Positions 1 through 11,165 are shown, counted from the first letter of the stretch. The stretch: DNA of 64,000 bases from Buchnera aphidicola (Taiwanaphis decaspermi) (GCF_039405155.1 NZ_CP135049.1:186001-250000); one strand, 5' to 3'. The notes: a model not told the origin generated them from the sequence alone. Numbers and translations are program-made.

Positions 1-1257
1 TTGGAAAAGTTTGCTGGATATGGTTTCAATAAATCGCATTCTGCAGCTTATGCATTAGTTTCTTATCAAACTTTATGGTTAAAAACACATTATCCAGCAG
101 AATTTATGTCCTCTGTAATGAATTCAGAAATGGATAATATAAATAGAATAGTTTTTTTAATAGATGAATGTAAAAAAATAGGAATTAAGATATTAAAACC
201 TGATATTAATTATAGTAAATATAAATTTTATGTAAACAAAAAAAATGAAATTGTTTATGGTTTGGGATCTATAAAAGGTTTGGGATCTAAAATTATCAAA
301 AAAATAATAATTACTAGAAAAAAATACGGTTTTTTTTATAATATATTTGATTTATGTTATCGCATATATAAAAAAAAAACTCATCGCAATTTCTTAGAAA
401 AATTAATTTTTTCAGGTTGTTGTGATAGTTTTAATATAAGTAGACCATTAATGTTTTATATGATACCAAATGCTCTATTATACGCTACACAAAAATCTAA
501 ATCTAAAAAAAATATGCAAATAGATATGTTTGGTCTTACAGTAAATAATAGTATTAAAAATATATGTAATTCTTATAAAAAAATAATATGGCCTAAAAAA
601 ATTGTACTTGATAAAGAAAAAGAAATGTTAGGTTTTTATTTATCATCACATCCAATTAAATATTATAAAAATGAATTAAAAAATTATGTTAATTTCCAAA
701 AAATAAAAAGAATATGTGATTATAATAATAAAAAGGCAACTAATATTGTTGGTTTAATATTTTCTTATAAAGTTAAAAATACTAAAAATAACAAAAAAAT
801 ATGTATTATTAATTTTGATGATGGTTCTGCAAAAATAGAAATAGTGGTTTTTGAAGAAACTTTTAAAAAATATAATAAAATAATTAAAAAAAATAATTTA
901 TTAATAATAAAAGGTTTTTTAAAATTTGATAAATACAAAAATGTGTCGCAATTTATCGCAATAAAAATAACTGATATTGATGATATGAGAAATAATTACA
1001 TAAAAAAAATAAAAATTTATTTGAACAAAAAACAAATAGAAAAAGAATATATAGATAAAATTAGCAAAATAATTAATTCTTATTTAGGTGGTAATATTAA
1101 CATATATTTAATATATGTAAAAGATGAAAAATTATACAATAAAAAAGAAAAAAATATTTTAAATAAATTTAGCAACATAAAAGTTAAAGAATCTTTATTA
1201 AATGAATTGCGAATGTTATTAGGAAAAAACAAAATAATATTTTTTTTTATTAAATAA
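1..1257 (+). CDS. dnaE: DNA polymerase III subunit alpha, C-terminal part (5' end outside window)
   Basis: This is the last 418 codons of the replicative polymerase alpha subunit, which copies DNA within the Pol III holoenzyme. The frame is already open at base 1; the first codon (TTG) aligns with an internal position of E. coli DnaE, so it is not a start. The fragment opens with the GYGFNKSHSAAYA stretch, continues through the helix-hairpin-helix region (YGLGSIKGLG), and has the beta-clamp-binding motif QIDMF at about residue 173 of the fragment. An OB-fold and a tau-binding tail follow. It faces proS, with about 40 bases between the two stops. It appears intact. Confidence 0.97.
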   Translation: MEKFAGYGFNKSHSAAYALVSYQTLWLKTHYPAEFMSSVMNSEMDNINRIVFLIDECKKIGIKILKPDINYSKYKFYVNKKNEIVYGLGSIKGLGSKIIKKIIITRKKYGFFYNIFDLCYRIYKKKTHRNFLEKLIFSGCCDSFNISRPLMFYMIPNALLYATQKSKSKKNMQIDMFGLTVNNSIKNICNSYKKIIWPKKIVLDKEKEMLGFYLSSHPIKYYKNELKNYVNFQKIKRICDYNNKKATNIVGLIFSYKVKNTKNNKKICIINFDDGSAKIEIVVFEETFKKYNKIIKKNNLLIIKGFLKFDKYKNVSQFIAIKITDIDDMRNNYIKKIKIYLNKKQIEKEYIDKISKIINSYLGGNINIYLIYVKDEKLYNKKEKNILNKFSNIKVKESLLNELRMLLGKNKIIFFFIK

Positions 1258-1298
1258 AAATATTTTTCATTTAAAAAACAAAAAAGTTTTAAGTTGAC

Positions 1299-2873
1299 TT
1301 ATATATTTAATATTTTTTTTAAAAAAAAATTTATTTTTTCTATTTTTACAATTTTATTAACAGTATTTAACCTATTTTGATATTCTATTTCTTTGTTTTT
1401 GACATTTTTCTCTCTAATTACTAATAAATGAGGTACGCCAATTAATCTTATATTATTAAACATAACTCCTATTCTTTCTTTACTATCATAAAATATTACA
1501 TCTATGTTGTTTTTTTTTACTTCATTATAAATATATTCAGATGTTTTTCTAACTTTATAAGATTTGTTAATATTTATAGGTATTATACTTATAATAAATG
1601 GAGCTATGTTATTTTTCCATATTATTCCTTTTTCATCATGATTTTGTTCTATAAAAGCAGCTACTAATCTGCTTACTCCTATACCATAACAACCCATATG
1701 AATAAGTTTTTTTTGACCTAAATTATTTTTTATATTAAAATTCATACATTTAGAATATTTTTTTTCTATTTGGAAAATATGTGCTACTTCTATATTTTTT
1801 TCTTTTTTGCTATTTTTTTTTATATTTGAAATATTTTTTAATTTAGGTAATGGGAATTTTTTATTCCAATTCATATTAATGATAAAATTTTTATGTATAT
1901 TTGAAAAAAAAATAAAATTTGACATGTTTTTCATTTTTTTGTCAGCAATTAACAAAATTTTTTCGTTTATTTTTTTTAAATTATATTTTTGTATCTTTAA
2001 AGTTTCTTTTAATTTTGCAACTTTTATATTTTTATCAATTGATTTAATTTTTAATAATTTATTTTTATTAATTTTATGATCACCTCTAATTAAAACTCCT
2101 AAAAATTTTTTTTTGTTTTTAAAAACAATCATTTGAACAATATTTTTATAAGATATTTTATTTTTTTTTATAAAAATATTTAATTTTTCATTACAAAAAT
2201 CTATTTTATTTTTATTATAATATCTATTATTACAAAATGTTTGAAATTCATGAGAAATATTACCACCCATATGATTGTTTTTTGCCTTAATTATTTTAAA
2301 TTTTATTGAAAGTATATTCATAATGTCAATATATTTATTATATATTAGATTATAAGTTTTTTTCATAGACTTTTTGTCTATATGAAATGAATATCCATCT
2401 TTCATTATAAATTCTTTAGCACGTATTACACCAAAACATGGTCTTAATTCATCTCTATATTTATTATTTATTTGATATAAAAAAATGGGTAATTGTTTAT
2501 AAGAAGTAAATTCATTTTTCAATAAATATGTTATGGCTTCTTCATGTGTAGGCGCTAATATAAATTTTCTGTTTTTTCTATCATTTATTTTAATTAGTTC
2601 ATTTCCATATAAATCTATTCTTTTACTTTTTTCCCATAACTTAAAAGGATGAATATTTGGCATCAATATTTCTATACCATTAATATCGTTCATCTCTTTT
2701 TTAATGATGTTTATTACTTTATGTAATACACGTAGACCTATAGGTAACCATGTGTATATACCAGAAGATAATTTACGTATCATACCAGACTTTTTCATCA
2801 ATTGACTACTAATGCTATCTGACTCTGATTTTATGTGTTTTAATGTAAATAAAGAATATTTTGTTGTACGCAT
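1299..2873 (-). CDS. proS: Prolyl-tRNA synthetase (class II)
   Basis: Charges tRNA-Pro with proline in the cytoplasm. The N-terminus (MRTTKYSLFTLK) and the class II motifs align with E. coli ProS: motif 2 around FRDE-like NKYRDELRPCFGVIRAKEF, and motif 3 in MGCYGIGVSRLVAA. At 524 residues it is shorter than the 572 of E. coli. The missing residues fall in and around the editing (YbaK-like) insertion, of which VLIRGDHKINKNKL is still recognisable, so the editing domain is present but slimmed. It precedes no gene closely: argS ends 80 bases upstream on the same strand, so co-transcription is possible. The start codon follows an AAGGAAT-type ribosome site. Confidence 0.97.
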   Translation of the reverse strand: MRTTKYSLFTLKHIKSESDSISSQLMKKSGMIRKLSSGIYTWLPIGLRVLHKVINIIKKEMNDINGIEILMPNIHPFKLWEKSKRIDLYGNELIKINDRKNRKFILAPTHEEAITYLLKNEFTSYKQLPIFLYQINNKYRDELRPCFGVIRAKEFIMKDGYSFHIDKKSMKKTYNLIYNKYIDIMNILSIKFKIIKAKNNHMGGNISHEFQTFCNNRYYNKNKIDFCNEKLNIFIKKNKISYKNIVQMIVFKNKKKFLGVLIRGDHKINKNKLLKIKSIDKNIKVAKLKETLKIQKYNLKKINEKILLIADKKMKNMSNFIFFSNIHKNFIINMNWNKKFPLPKLKNISNIKKNSKKEKNIEVAHIFQIEKKYSKCMNFNIKNNLGQKKLIHMGCYGIGVSRLVAAFIEQNHDEKGIIWKNNIAPFIISIIPININKSYKVRKTSEYIYNEVKKNNIDVIFYDSKERIGVMFNNIRLIGVPHLLVIREKNVKNKEIEYQNRLNTVNKIVKIEKINFFLKKILNI

Positions 2874-2954
2874 ATATTATTCCTTTCTATTTATTTAAAA
2901 CAAAATTATTAATATTTTTATATTTTATTATTAAAAATATATTTATAAAGAAAT

Positions 2955-4679
2955 TTACATTTTTTTTAAGATATTTATACCTAACATTTGTAAACCTGTT
3001 TTTAATACTTTAGAAGTTAAAATGATTAATTTTAAACGATATATATTAACTTCATTATGTAAACTATTTAATATAGGATGTTTTTCATAAAAATTGGAAA
3101 ATATATTTGATAATTGATATAAATATTTGCAAATAACATGAGGAGTACCATTTTTAGCTACTAATAATAATATCTCCTCAAATTGTAAAATTTTTAATCC
3201 TAATTTTATTTCCTCTATTTTTTTTAATTTCATTTTTTTCTTCAGATAAAAATTTATATTTTCTGTTTTTTTTAATATTGAATATATTCTCATATATGCA
3301 TATTGTATATAAGATGATGTATTACCATTGATATTTAACATATCTTTCCAACTAAAAATATAATTATTAATTCTTTTTTTTGATAAATCATAATATTTTA
3401 AAGAACCTATAGCTATTTTTAGTGATATTTTATTAATTTTATAATCAGATAATTTATAATTTTTATTTTTTAATATTTTTTTACATTTTTCAAAACATTT
3501 TTTAATTAATACAGATAATTTAATATTATTACCATTTCTAGTTTTAAAAGGTAATCCTTTTTTATTTAACATCATCCCAAACATATGATGTTCAATTTTA
3601 GTATTTTTTGTTATATAACCTGCTTTTTTAGCAATCGTAAATATAGATTTTAAATGTTGTTTTTGTCTAACGTCAGTATAATAAATTATTCTATCAGCTT
3701 TTAACGTTTTACATCTGTGTTTAATGCAAGCAATATCTATCGTAGTATATAAATATGTTTTATGTTTAGTTCTAATTTTGATACCCATAGGTTTTCCTTT
3801 TTTGTTTTTTATATTGTCTAAAACAACAAAAATTTCATTATTTTTTTTTATGGATATTTTTTTTAATTGTAAATCTTTAATTATGCCTGGTAACATATTT
3901 TTATATTTACTTTCACCTATTGTGTGTTTGTCAGATAAAGTAACATTCAAAATTTTGTATATTTTAATATTTTCTTGCATTGTAATGTTAACTATTTTTT
4001 TCCATATTTTATGACAAAATAAATCTCCTGATTGTAATTTATAAAGATATTTGTTAGATTTATCATAAAAATTTTTATTTTTTGAATACATAATCTTTGA
4101 CTTTTTATAAATTTTTTCTAATTTTTTTAATTTAATTTTTTCTATGTTATATGATTTGTTTTTTAAATAAAAAATTATCATTCCAAATTGACTACCCCAA
4201 TCTCCTATATGATTATTTTTTATTACATTATGACCTAAAAATTTTAAAACTCGTGCACTAACATCACCAATGATTGTGGATCTAAGATGACCAACATGCA
4301 TTTCTTTTGCAACATTTGGTGACGAATAATCTATTACAATATTTTTTTTTGATTTATATTTAATGTTAAGTTTTTTTGAAAATATCATTACATCTAATTT
4401 TTTAGATATCCAATGTTTGTCTATTAATATATTTATAAATCCAGGATGGGATATTTCAAAACTTTTATACATATTGTTTATATTTATTAATTTAACTATT
4501 TTTTTTGCTAATTTTATTGGATTAATATTTATTATTTTTGACAATTTCATCACACCATTTATTTGATAATCCCATTTTTCATTTTTTGATTGTCTAACAA
4601 TAGGATCATATTTTTTTTTAGATATATATCTAATAAATATTTTTTCAAAATCTTTATATATTTTTTTATATATATTCAT
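2955..4679 (-). CDS. argS: Arginyl-tRNA synthetase (class I)
   Basis: Charges tRNA-Arg. The HIGH signature appears as HVGH within SPNVAKEMHVGHLRS, and the N-terminal additional domain and C-terminal anticodon-binding domain are both present, giving E. coli-like length (574-577 residues). Two ATG codons lie three codons apart. I chose the inner one because its product (MNIYKK) aligns with the E. coli N-terminus (MNIQAL), but the outer one at 4688 cannot be excluded because neither has a strong Shine-Dalgarno site. It is divergent from the rRNA operon upstream. Confidence 0.96.
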   Translation of the reverse strand: MNIYKKIYKDFEKIFIRYISKKKYDPIVRQSKNEKWDYQINGVMKLSKIININPIKLAKKIVKLININNMYKSFEISHPGFINILIDKHWISKKLDVMIFSKKLNIKYKSKKNIVIDYSSPNVAKEMHVGHLRSTIIGDVSARVLKFLGHNVIKNNHIGDWGSQFGMIIFYLKNKSYNIEKIKLKKLEKIYKKSKIMYSKNKNFYDKSNKYLYKLQSGDLFCHKIWKKIVNITMQENIKIYKILNVTLSDKHTIGESKYKNMLPGIIKDLQLKKISIKKNNEIFVVLDNIKNKKGKPMGIKIRTKHKTYLYTTIDIACIKHRCKTLKADRIIYYTDVRQKQHLKSIFTIAKKAGYITKNTKIEHHMFGMMLNKKGLPFKTRNGNNIKLSVLIKKCFEKCKKILKNKNYKLSDYKINKISLKIAIGSLKYYDLSKKRINNYIFSWKDMLNINGNTSSYIQYAYMRIYSILKKTENINFYLKKKMKLKKIEEIKLGLKILQFEEILLLVAKNGTPHVICKYLYQLSNIFSNFYEKHPILNSLHNEVNIYRLKLIILTSKVLKTGLQMLGINILKKM

Positions 4680-4846
4680 AATAGTCATCTTTTGTTATTT
4701 TAAAATATTTATTATTTAAACATATTTTATGAATATATAAAATATTTTTCTTAATCAATAAATAATTAAATGATAATAATGATATCTTGTAAAAAATAAG
4801 AAATATTTATTTAATTAATTTTTTTATTAAATAAAAATAAAAAAGA

Positions 4847-4874
4847 TTGACTTTTTATAAAAAACAGTTATGAT
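4847..4874 (+). promoter_or_regulatory. Probable sigma-70 promoter of the 16S rRNA operon
   Basis: A TTGACT -35 box and a TATGAT -10 box are separated by 16 bases. They lie about 140 bases upstream of the mature 16S 5' end and just before the boxA-like leader. This is one of the best consensus promoters in the window. The assignment rests on sequence match and position only. Confidence 0.65.
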
Positions 4875-4910
4875 CTATAAGTCAAGCAGTAAAGAATAAT
4901 ATAACTACCA

Positions 4911-4922
4911 GCTCTTTAAAAA
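4911..4922 (+). promoter_or_regulatory. boxA-like antitermination element in rRNA leader
   Basis: GCTCTTTAAAAA matches the E. coli rrn boxA core (TGCTCTTTAACA) at the same place, directly before the leader block CAGACAAT...TGGGCA. In E. coli this RNA site recruits NusB-NusE and, through them, SuhB and other Nus factors for rRNA antitermination. Conservation in such an AT-drifted genome suggests selection. Confidence 0.65.
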
Positions 4923-4926
4923 TATA

Positions 4927-4946
4927 TCAGACAATTTTTGTGGGCA
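4927..4946 (+). other. 5' arm of the pre-16S RNase III processing stem
   Basis: This 20-base block pairs with the block at 6619-6638 downstream of 16S with a single mismatch, so the whole 16S is looped out on a stalk. In E. coli the equivalent stalk is cut by RNase III, whose gene (rnc) is at 12.4-13.1 kb in this window. Confidence 0.75.
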
Positions 4947-5013
4947 TTTTTATTTTGATATAATAAAAATAACAGAAATTAAAAAAGTTTGTATTTTAAA
5001 ACTTTTTAGAAAT

Positions 5014-6584
<1,571 letters not shown>

Positions 6585-6618
6585 CATATAATATTATTTT
6601 TATTTATTGAAATATAAG

Positions 6619-6638
6619 TGCCCACAATAATTGTCTGA
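6619..6638 (+). other. 3' arm of the pre-16S RNase III processing stem
   Basis: TGCCCACAATAATTGTCTGA is complementary to the leader block at 4927-4946 with one mismatch. It lies between the 16S 3' end and tRNA-Ile. It defines the base of the processing stalk and supports co-transcription of leader, 16S and the two tRNAs. Confidence 0.75.
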
Positions 6639-6650
6639 TTAATTTTTAAC

Positions 6651-6725
6651 AGGCTTGTAGCTCAGTGTGGTTAGAGCACACCCCTGATAAGGGTGAGGTC
6701 GGTGGTTCAAATCCACTCAGGCCTA
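6651..6725 (+). tRNA. tRNA-Ile (anticodon GAT)
   Basis: Nearly identical to the E. coli spacer tRNA-Ile. The acceptor arms AGGCTTG/CAGGCCT pair (one G-U), the anticodon loop is CTGATAA with GAT at 6686-6688, and the T arm contains GGTTCAAATCC. The 3' CCA is not encoded and must be added after transcription. Its place after 16S reflects the ancestral 16S-23S spacer, although 23S has been lost from this locus. Confidence 0.98.
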
Positions 6726-6756
6726 AATAAAATAAGCACACACTATTAATTTCTTA

Positions 6757-6829
6757 GGGGCTATAGCTCAGCTGGTAGAGCGCCTGCTTTGCACGCAGGA
6801 AGTCAGCGGTTCAAATCCGCTTAGCTCCA
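6757..6829 (+). tRNA. tRNA-Ala (anticodon TGC)
   Basis: The acceptor GGGGCTA pairs with TAGCTCC (one G-U). The anticodon stem-loop is CCTGC-TTTGCAC-GCAGG with TGC at 6790-6792, and the T arm has GGTTCAAATCC. CCA is not encoded. Together with tRNA-Ile it is the usual ribosomal spacer pair. The convergent gloB stop codon begins only three bases beyond its end. Confidence 0.98.
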
Positions 6830-6831
6830 TA

Positions 6832-7599
6832 TTAAAAAACGTTTCTCATCTTTCTTAACAAACAAAAACATTCAAAAGGTTTTAAAATTTCTTTTTTAGA
6901 CAATTGTTTTCTTAAATAAAAATTAGAAGTTTTAAGGAATAAATTTATTTTTTTTTCTATTTTTAAAGAATTTATTGTTTCTTTATTACTTTTTTTTATT
7001 TTTTTGTAAAAGTTTTTAACAAACTTATCATTAGGAATAATTTTCATAGTAAAAATCAAATTATATTTTATGTAATCATGACCACAACATATCAAAGTAT
7101 TTTGGGGTAAACTTTTTATTTTTTGTATAGATTTATACATTTCATAATATAAATTGTTATATATTTTACCACATCCAGAATTAAATAATAAATCACCACA
7201 AAACAAATAATTAGATATGTAATAACACACATGATATAATGCATGACCAGGTGTATTAATTATTTTGATAGATTTGCCAAAAATTTTTTCTTTTAATATG
7301 TAAAAAAAATTTATTTGTTCTTTCTTATTAATATAATATATATTTTTTGGGCTAATTATTTTTATTTTTGGCCAAATACTTAATAAAGAATTAACAGCCA
7401 TCATATGATCGTAATGATAATGAGTTAATAAAATTAATTTAGGATATAATTTATATAGTTTAATTATATGTAATATCTTTTTATATTCGCCTGGATCAAC
7501 TATAACGCAATTATTTTTTTTATATAATATCCATGTATAATTATTTGTAAAATTTTTTATTAATTTTAACTTAATTTTTTTATTATTTTTAATATTCAT
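6832..7599 (-). CDS. gloB: Hydroxyacylglutathione hydrolase (glyoxalase II)
   Basis: Hydrolyses S-lactoylglutathione to lactate and glutathione, completing methylglyoxal detoxification. It is a metallo-beta-lactamase-fold enzyme: the metal motif THYHYDH, then TPGHA, then FCGDLLF and CCGHDY supply the two-metal site, and the C-terminus aligns with the substrate-binding helices of E. coli GloB. Length (255) is normal. It is convergent with the rRNA-tRNA operon with no room for a terminator, so rRNA-operon read-through would be antisense to it. Confidence 0.95.
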   Translation of the reverse strand: MNIKNNKKIKLKLIKNFTNNYTWILYKKNNCVIVDPGEYKKILHIIKLYKLYPKLILLTHYHYDHMMAVNSLLSIWPKIKIISPKNIYYINKKEQINFFYILKEKIFGKSIKIINTPGHALYHVCYYISNYLFCGDLLFNSGCGKIYNNLYYEMYKSIQKIKSLPQNTLICCGHDYIKYNLIFTMKIIPNDKFVKNFYKKIKKSNKETINSLKIEKKINLFLKTSNFYLRKQLSKKEILKPFECFCLLRKMRNVF

Positions 7600-7631
7600 T
7601 TTATTTTAATTTTTATAATGTGCAAAATGTG

Positions 7632-8093
7632 TTATATTTTATATCCTGTATCTTGTGAATTAGGATTTTTTGCAGATTTTTTAGCTATTTTATCACATAT
7701 TTCATTATAATAATTTCCTGAATGGCTTTTTATCCAAATCCAATGTATATTGTGTATGTTGATTAATTTTGATAATCTTAACCATAAATCAATATTTTTA
7801 ACTTTTTTTTTATTCCTTGTTTTCCACTTTTGTAATTTCCATTTTTTTATCCAATTTGTAATACCATTTTGAAGATATTTACTATCAGTATTAATATTAA
7901 CTTTACATGATTCTTGTAATGCTTCTAAAGCAACTATTGCTGCCATTAACTCCATTCTATTATTTGTAGTAAGATAAAATCCATTAGTAAATATTTTTTC
8001 ATGAGATTTATATTGCAAAATTGCACCATAACCACCAGGTCCAGGATTTCCTAAACATGAACCATCAGTAAAGATATTAACAAATTTATACAT
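7632..8093 (-). CDS. rnhA: Ribonuclease HI
   Basis: Removes RNA from RNA-DNA hybrids such as Okazaki primers and R-loops. All catalytic acids are visible: D in FTDGS, E in NNRMELM, D in NTDSKY, and the final H/D in [13 protein letters not shown]. The frame is open 17 codons further upstream, but I chose the internal ATG because the product from there ([12 protein letters not shown]) matches the E. coli start, and the longer form would overlap divergent dnaQ. A GGAG lies about 12 bases ahead. The rnhA/dnaQ divergent pair is the same as in E. coli. Confidence 0.95.
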   Translation of the reverse strand: MYKFVNIFTDGSCLGNPGPGGYGAILQYKSHEKIFTNGFYLTTNNRMELMAAIVALEALQESCKVNINTDSKYLQNGITNWIKKWKLQKWKTRNKKKVKNIDLWLRLSKLINIHNIHWIWIKSHSGNYYNEICDKIAKKSAKNPNSQDTGYKI

Positions 8094-8124
8094 ATTAAAA
8101 TAATATTCTCCTATATAATAAAAA

Positions 8125-8859
8125 ATGAACATTTTATATAACAAACATCGTCAAATAGTACTAGATACAGAAACCACAGGTATAAATTTACAAGGATTAC
8201 CATATGAAGGACATCGTGTTATTGAAATTGGAGCTGTAGAAATTATTAATAGACGTTTTACAGGAAATAATTTTCATATTTATATTAATCCAAATAGAAA
8301 AATAAATATGAAAGCATTTGAAATACACGGAATTTCAAATGATTTTTTAAAAAATAAACCGTTATTTAAAAACATTTATAAAAAATTTATAAATTATATT
8401 AATAAATCTGAGTTAATAATACACAATGCAAGCTTTGATGTTGGGTTTTTAAATCATGAATTTTCCTTAATTAACAAAAAACATATAAAATTAGATAATA
8501 TGTGTAACATTATAGATACTTTATCTATAGCAAGACAATTATTTCCAGGAAAAAAAAATAATTTAGATTCATTATGCGATAGATATAAAGTAAACATAAC
8601 TAATCGTAAATTACATAGTGCAATATTAGATGCTAAAATTTTAGCAGAAGTATATTTATCTATGACTCAATATCAAAAAAAAATTATATTTAATAAAAAA
8701 AAATATTTTTTACCAAAAAAAAAAATAAAAGCAAATTTTTATAAAAAATCTAATATTATATTAAAAGCTAATAAAAAAGAAATAATAGATCACAATAATT
8801 ATTTGAAAAATATGAAAAAAAAAGGAAATTGTATTTGGTATAATAAAAAAAAAAATTGA
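8125..8859 (+). CDS. dnaQ: DNA polymerase III subunit epsilon (3'-5' proofreading exonuclease)
   Basis: The proofreading subunit of the replicative polymerase. The DEDDh nuclease motifs are complete: LDTETTG (Exo I), NASFDVGF (Exo II) and [10 protein letters not shown] (Exo III with H and D). The C-terminal alpha-binding tail is lysine-rich and diverged but still ends with a KKKGNCIWY block like E. coli KKGGSCLWRA. Its length (244) is typical. The stop codon overlaps the -35 box of the probable tRNA-Asp promoter. Confidence 0.97.
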   Translation: MNILYNKHRQIVLDTETTGINLQGLPYEGHRVIEIGAVEIINRRFTGNNFHIYINPNRKINMKAFEIHGISNDFLKNKPLFKNIYKKFINYINKSELIIHNASFDVGFLNHEFSLINKKHIKLDNMCNIIDTLSIARQLFPGKKNNLDSLCDRYKVNITNRKLHSAILDAKILAEVYLSMTQYQKKIIFNKKKYFLPKKKIKANFYKKSNIILKANKKEIIDHNNYLKNMKKKGNCIWYNKKKN

Positions 8860-8884
8860 CTAATTTGAAAAGTAAAGGTAGCAT
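8856..8884 (+). promoter_or_regulatory. Possible promoter of tRNA-Asp
   Basis: TTGACT and TAGCAT are separated by 17 bases, and the -10 box ends 26 bases before the tRNA. The -35 box overlaps the dnaQ stop codon. The -10 match is only moderate. Confidence 0.45.
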
Positions 8885-8910
8885 ATAGAAATAGATTTTT
8901 TTTTATATAA

Positions 8911-8984
8911 GGTGCGGTAGTTCAGTTGGTTAGAATACCGACCTGTCACGTCGGGGGTCACGGGTTCGAGCCCCGTCCGCACCG
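8911..8984 (+). tRNA. tRNA-Asp (anticodon GTC)
   Basis: The acceptor GGTGCGG pairs with CCGCACC. The anticodon loop is CTGTCAC with GTC at 8945-8947, and the T arm is GGGTTCGAGCCCC. The body is nearly identical to E. coli tRNA-Asp. The discriminator is G and CCA is not encoded. It is a single gene between dnaQ and gpt. Confidence 0.98.
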
Positions 8985-9123
8985 TATTTCTTTTTGAAAA
9001 ATATAAAAATTAAAAAAAATAATTAAAATTTAAATTTATATTATTTATTAATATAAAAAAATATAAATTATTATTAAATATATTTAATTAAAAATTTTTA
9101 TTTTTTAAACAACAAGGTTGTAT

Positions 9124-9591
9124 ATGAACAAAAAATACATTGTTACTTGGGATAAAATACAATCTTATACTAGAGAATTATCAAAAAAGTTGTTATTAAT
9201 AAAAAAATGGAAAAAAATAATAGCTGTTAGTAGAGGAGGATTAGTTCCTTCTGCAATATTATCTAGAGAATTAAATATTAGAAAAGTAGACACTTTATGT
9301 ATATCTAGTTACGACAATAATTGTAAATTAAAAAACATCAGAGTTTTAAAAAAACCTAAAGGAAACTGTAAAGATATAATTATAATAGATGATTTAGTTG
9401 ATACTGGCAGAACTGCTAAAATAATAAGAAAAATGTATCCAAAAGCTTTTTTTGTAACTATTTTTGCCAAACCTATAAAAAAACATTTAGTAGATTATTA
9501 TATAATAGATATTTCACAAAATACATGGATTGAACAACCATGGGATATGGATTTTTCTTATGTTCCTCCTTTAGCTTCACAAATAACTTGA
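9124..9591 (+). CDS. gpt: Xanthine-guanine phosphoribosyltransferase
   Basis: Purine salvage: makes GMP and XMP from guanine and xanthine with PRPP. The PRPP-binding motif is [10 protein letters not shown], and [12 protein letters not shown] and IEQPWDMDF match E. coli Gpt. An upstream in-frame TTG exists, but the ATG two codons later gives [10 protein letters not shown], matches the E. coli start, and has AAGG seven bases ahead, so I use that. At 155 residues it is full length. Confidence 0.96.
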   Translation: MNKKYIVTWDKIQSYTRELSKKLLLIKKWKKIIAVSRGGLVPSAILSRELNIRKVDTLCISSYDNNCKLKNIRVLKKPKGNCKDIIIIDDLVDTGRTAKIIRKMYPKAFFVTIFAKPIKKHLVDYYIIDISQNTWIEQPWDMDFSYVPPLASQIT

Positions 9592-9654
9592 TTATTTTAT
9601 AATATTAATATCAATATTGAATTTTTTGTAAAATATATTTTTTAAGAGATTAAT

Positions 9655-10152
9655 ATGATTGAAAAAAACAAAATTAAATTAAATTATAAAAAAAAAGAAA
9701 TAAAAAAAAATAAAGAAAATTTAAAAAAAAAAATATCAAAAGAAAAAATAAAAAACAAAAAAGAAATGAAATTATTTGAAAAAATAATTAAAAAAGACAT
9801 TATAAATGCTAGTTTATTTTCTTTAGAAAAAAAAATAATAGAATTATTAAATATTGTGGATAATTTAGAAAAATGTATAGAATCTTTTAGTATAAAAAAA
9901 AAAGAAAATGTAAAAATTAACAAATATTTAAAAAATATTATGAATGAATTTTTAAAATTATTAAAAAATTATAACGTAATTCCAGTAAATGATATTTTAG
10001 TAACATTTGATCCTGGTATACACCAAGCTATATCAATAACTAAAATTACAAAAAATAAAATTTCTTCAAATACGGTAATAGAAATTTTTCAAAAAGGATA
10101 TATTTTGAATAATCGTTTATTAAGGCCAGCTTTAGTTAAAGTTTATCAATAA
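9655..10152 (+). CDS. grpE: GrpE, nucleotide exchange factor of DnaK
   Basis: Releases ADP from DnaK in the Hsp70 chaperone cycle. The N-terminal half is a very lysine-rich coiled coil. The C-terminal beta domain is recognisable from DPGIHQAIS and EIFQKGYILNNRLLRPALVKV. The 165-residue length is slightly short of E. coli (197). Buchnera can carry two grpE copies; only one is in this window. No heat-shock promoter is evident. Confidence 0.93.
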   Translation: MIEKNKIKLNYKKKEIKKNKENLKKKISKEKIKNKKEMKLFEKIIKKDIINASLFSLEKKIIELLNIVDNLEKCIESFSIKKKENVKINKYLKNIMNEFLKLLKNYNVIPVNDILVTFDPGIHQAISITKITKNKISSNTVIEIFQKGYILNNRLLRPALVKVYQ

Positions 10153-10221
10153 AATTTGTTATTATTCAGTATTTAAAAATATATTAAACAATTAATAATT
10201 TTACTTAGTAATATTTAATAG

Positions 10222-10677
10222 ATGAAAAAAAAATATAACGTTATTTTAATTAATAAAAAATCTGCATATAATTATTTTATTATAGAAAAAATAGAAAGTG
10301 GTGTTGTTCTAAAAGGATGGGAAGTTAAATCTTTAAGAAAAAAGCAAATAAACATTAATGGAAGTTACGTATCATTTTATGATAATGAAGCTTATTTAGT
10401 TAATTCAAGTATAGAACCATTAAAATATGTTTATAATAACAATATTATTTTAAAAGAAAAAACAAGAAATAGAAAATTACTTTTACATAGACAAGAAATA
10501 AATTATTTAAAAAATAAAGTTAATAAAATGAGATTAACCATAATAATTATATCTATTTATTGGATAAAAAATTTATGTAAAATTAGATTAGGATTGGCAA
10601 AAGGAAAAAAAAAATATGATAAAAGATTATTAGATAAAAAAAAACAATGGGACAAAAACAAAAAATTATTAAGATAA
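10222..10677 (+). CDS. smpB: SsrA-binding protein SmpB
   Basis: Binds tmRNA and brings it to stalled ribosomes for trans-translation. The OB-fold core aligns with E. coli: SGVVLKGWEVKSLR, INGSYV, LLLHRQEI and LGLAKGKKKYDKR. At 151 residues it lacks the last few of the E. coli C-terminal tail (160), which inserts into the decoding channel. It ends KKQWDKNKKLLR, so the tail is basic but shortened. It is tightly followed by tadA. Confidence 0.95.
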   Translation: MKKKYNVILINKKSAYNYFIIEKIESGVVLKGWEVKSLRKKQININGSYVSFYDNEAYLVNSSIEPLKYVYNNNIILKEKTRNRKLLLHRQEINYLKNKVNKMRLTIIIISIYWIKNLCKIRLGLAKGKKKYDKRLLDKKKQWDKNKKLLR

Positions 10678-10709
10678 TAACAATCATAACTTTACCTAAT
10701 ATAAAAATT

Positions 10710-11165
10710 ATGAATAAAGACATAAAATGGATGAGTGTAGCCTTAGAACAAGCAAAAAAAGCAAAAAATTCAAATGAAATACCAGTAGGATCATTGTTGA
10801 TTTTATCAAATATTGTTATAGGATCAGGATATAATTTATCTATTAAGCAAAATGATCCTACTGCACATGCAGAAATAATTACTTTACGTAATGCTGGTAA
10901 ATTTATAAAAAACTACAGATTGTTACAAACAACACTTTATGTTACATTAGAACCATGTCTTATGTGTATAGGAGCTATAATTAATAGTAGAATAAAAAAA
11001 TTAGTATTTGGAGCTTATTCATATAAAAAAAATAAATCAATCATAAATATTTTAAAACTTTTAAATATAAAAAATAAAATGAAAATTAAAGGAGGAGTAT
11101 TAAAAAATAAATGTTCTTCTTTGTTAAAAAACTTTTTTAAAGGAAAAAGAAATATTAAAAATTAG
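10710..11165 (+). CDS. tadA: tRNA-specific adenosine deaminase
   Basis: Converts A34 to inosine in tRNA-Arg(ACG). The zinc site is complete: HAE in PTAHAEIITLR and the PCLMC pair. The frame is open back to an ATG at 10647 inside smpB, but the product from the ATG at 10710 (MNKDIKWMSVALEQAK) starts where conservation with E. coli TadA starts, so I prefer it; neither start has a convincing ribosome site. The stop overlaps the convergent acpS stop by four bases. Confidence 0.94.
   Translation: MNKDIKWMSVALEQAKKAKNSNEIPVGSLLILSNIVIGSGYNLSIKQNDPTAHAEIITLRNAGKFIKNYRLLQTTLYVTLEPCLMCIGAIINSRIKKLVFGAYSYKKNKSIINILKLLNIKNKMKIKGGVLKNKCSSLLKNFFKGKRNIKN

Noticed and set aside
1-3. TTG at base 1 as the start of a short dnaE-like protein
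   Set aside because: The codon aligns with an internal position of E. coli DnaE and the window edge cuts the gene.
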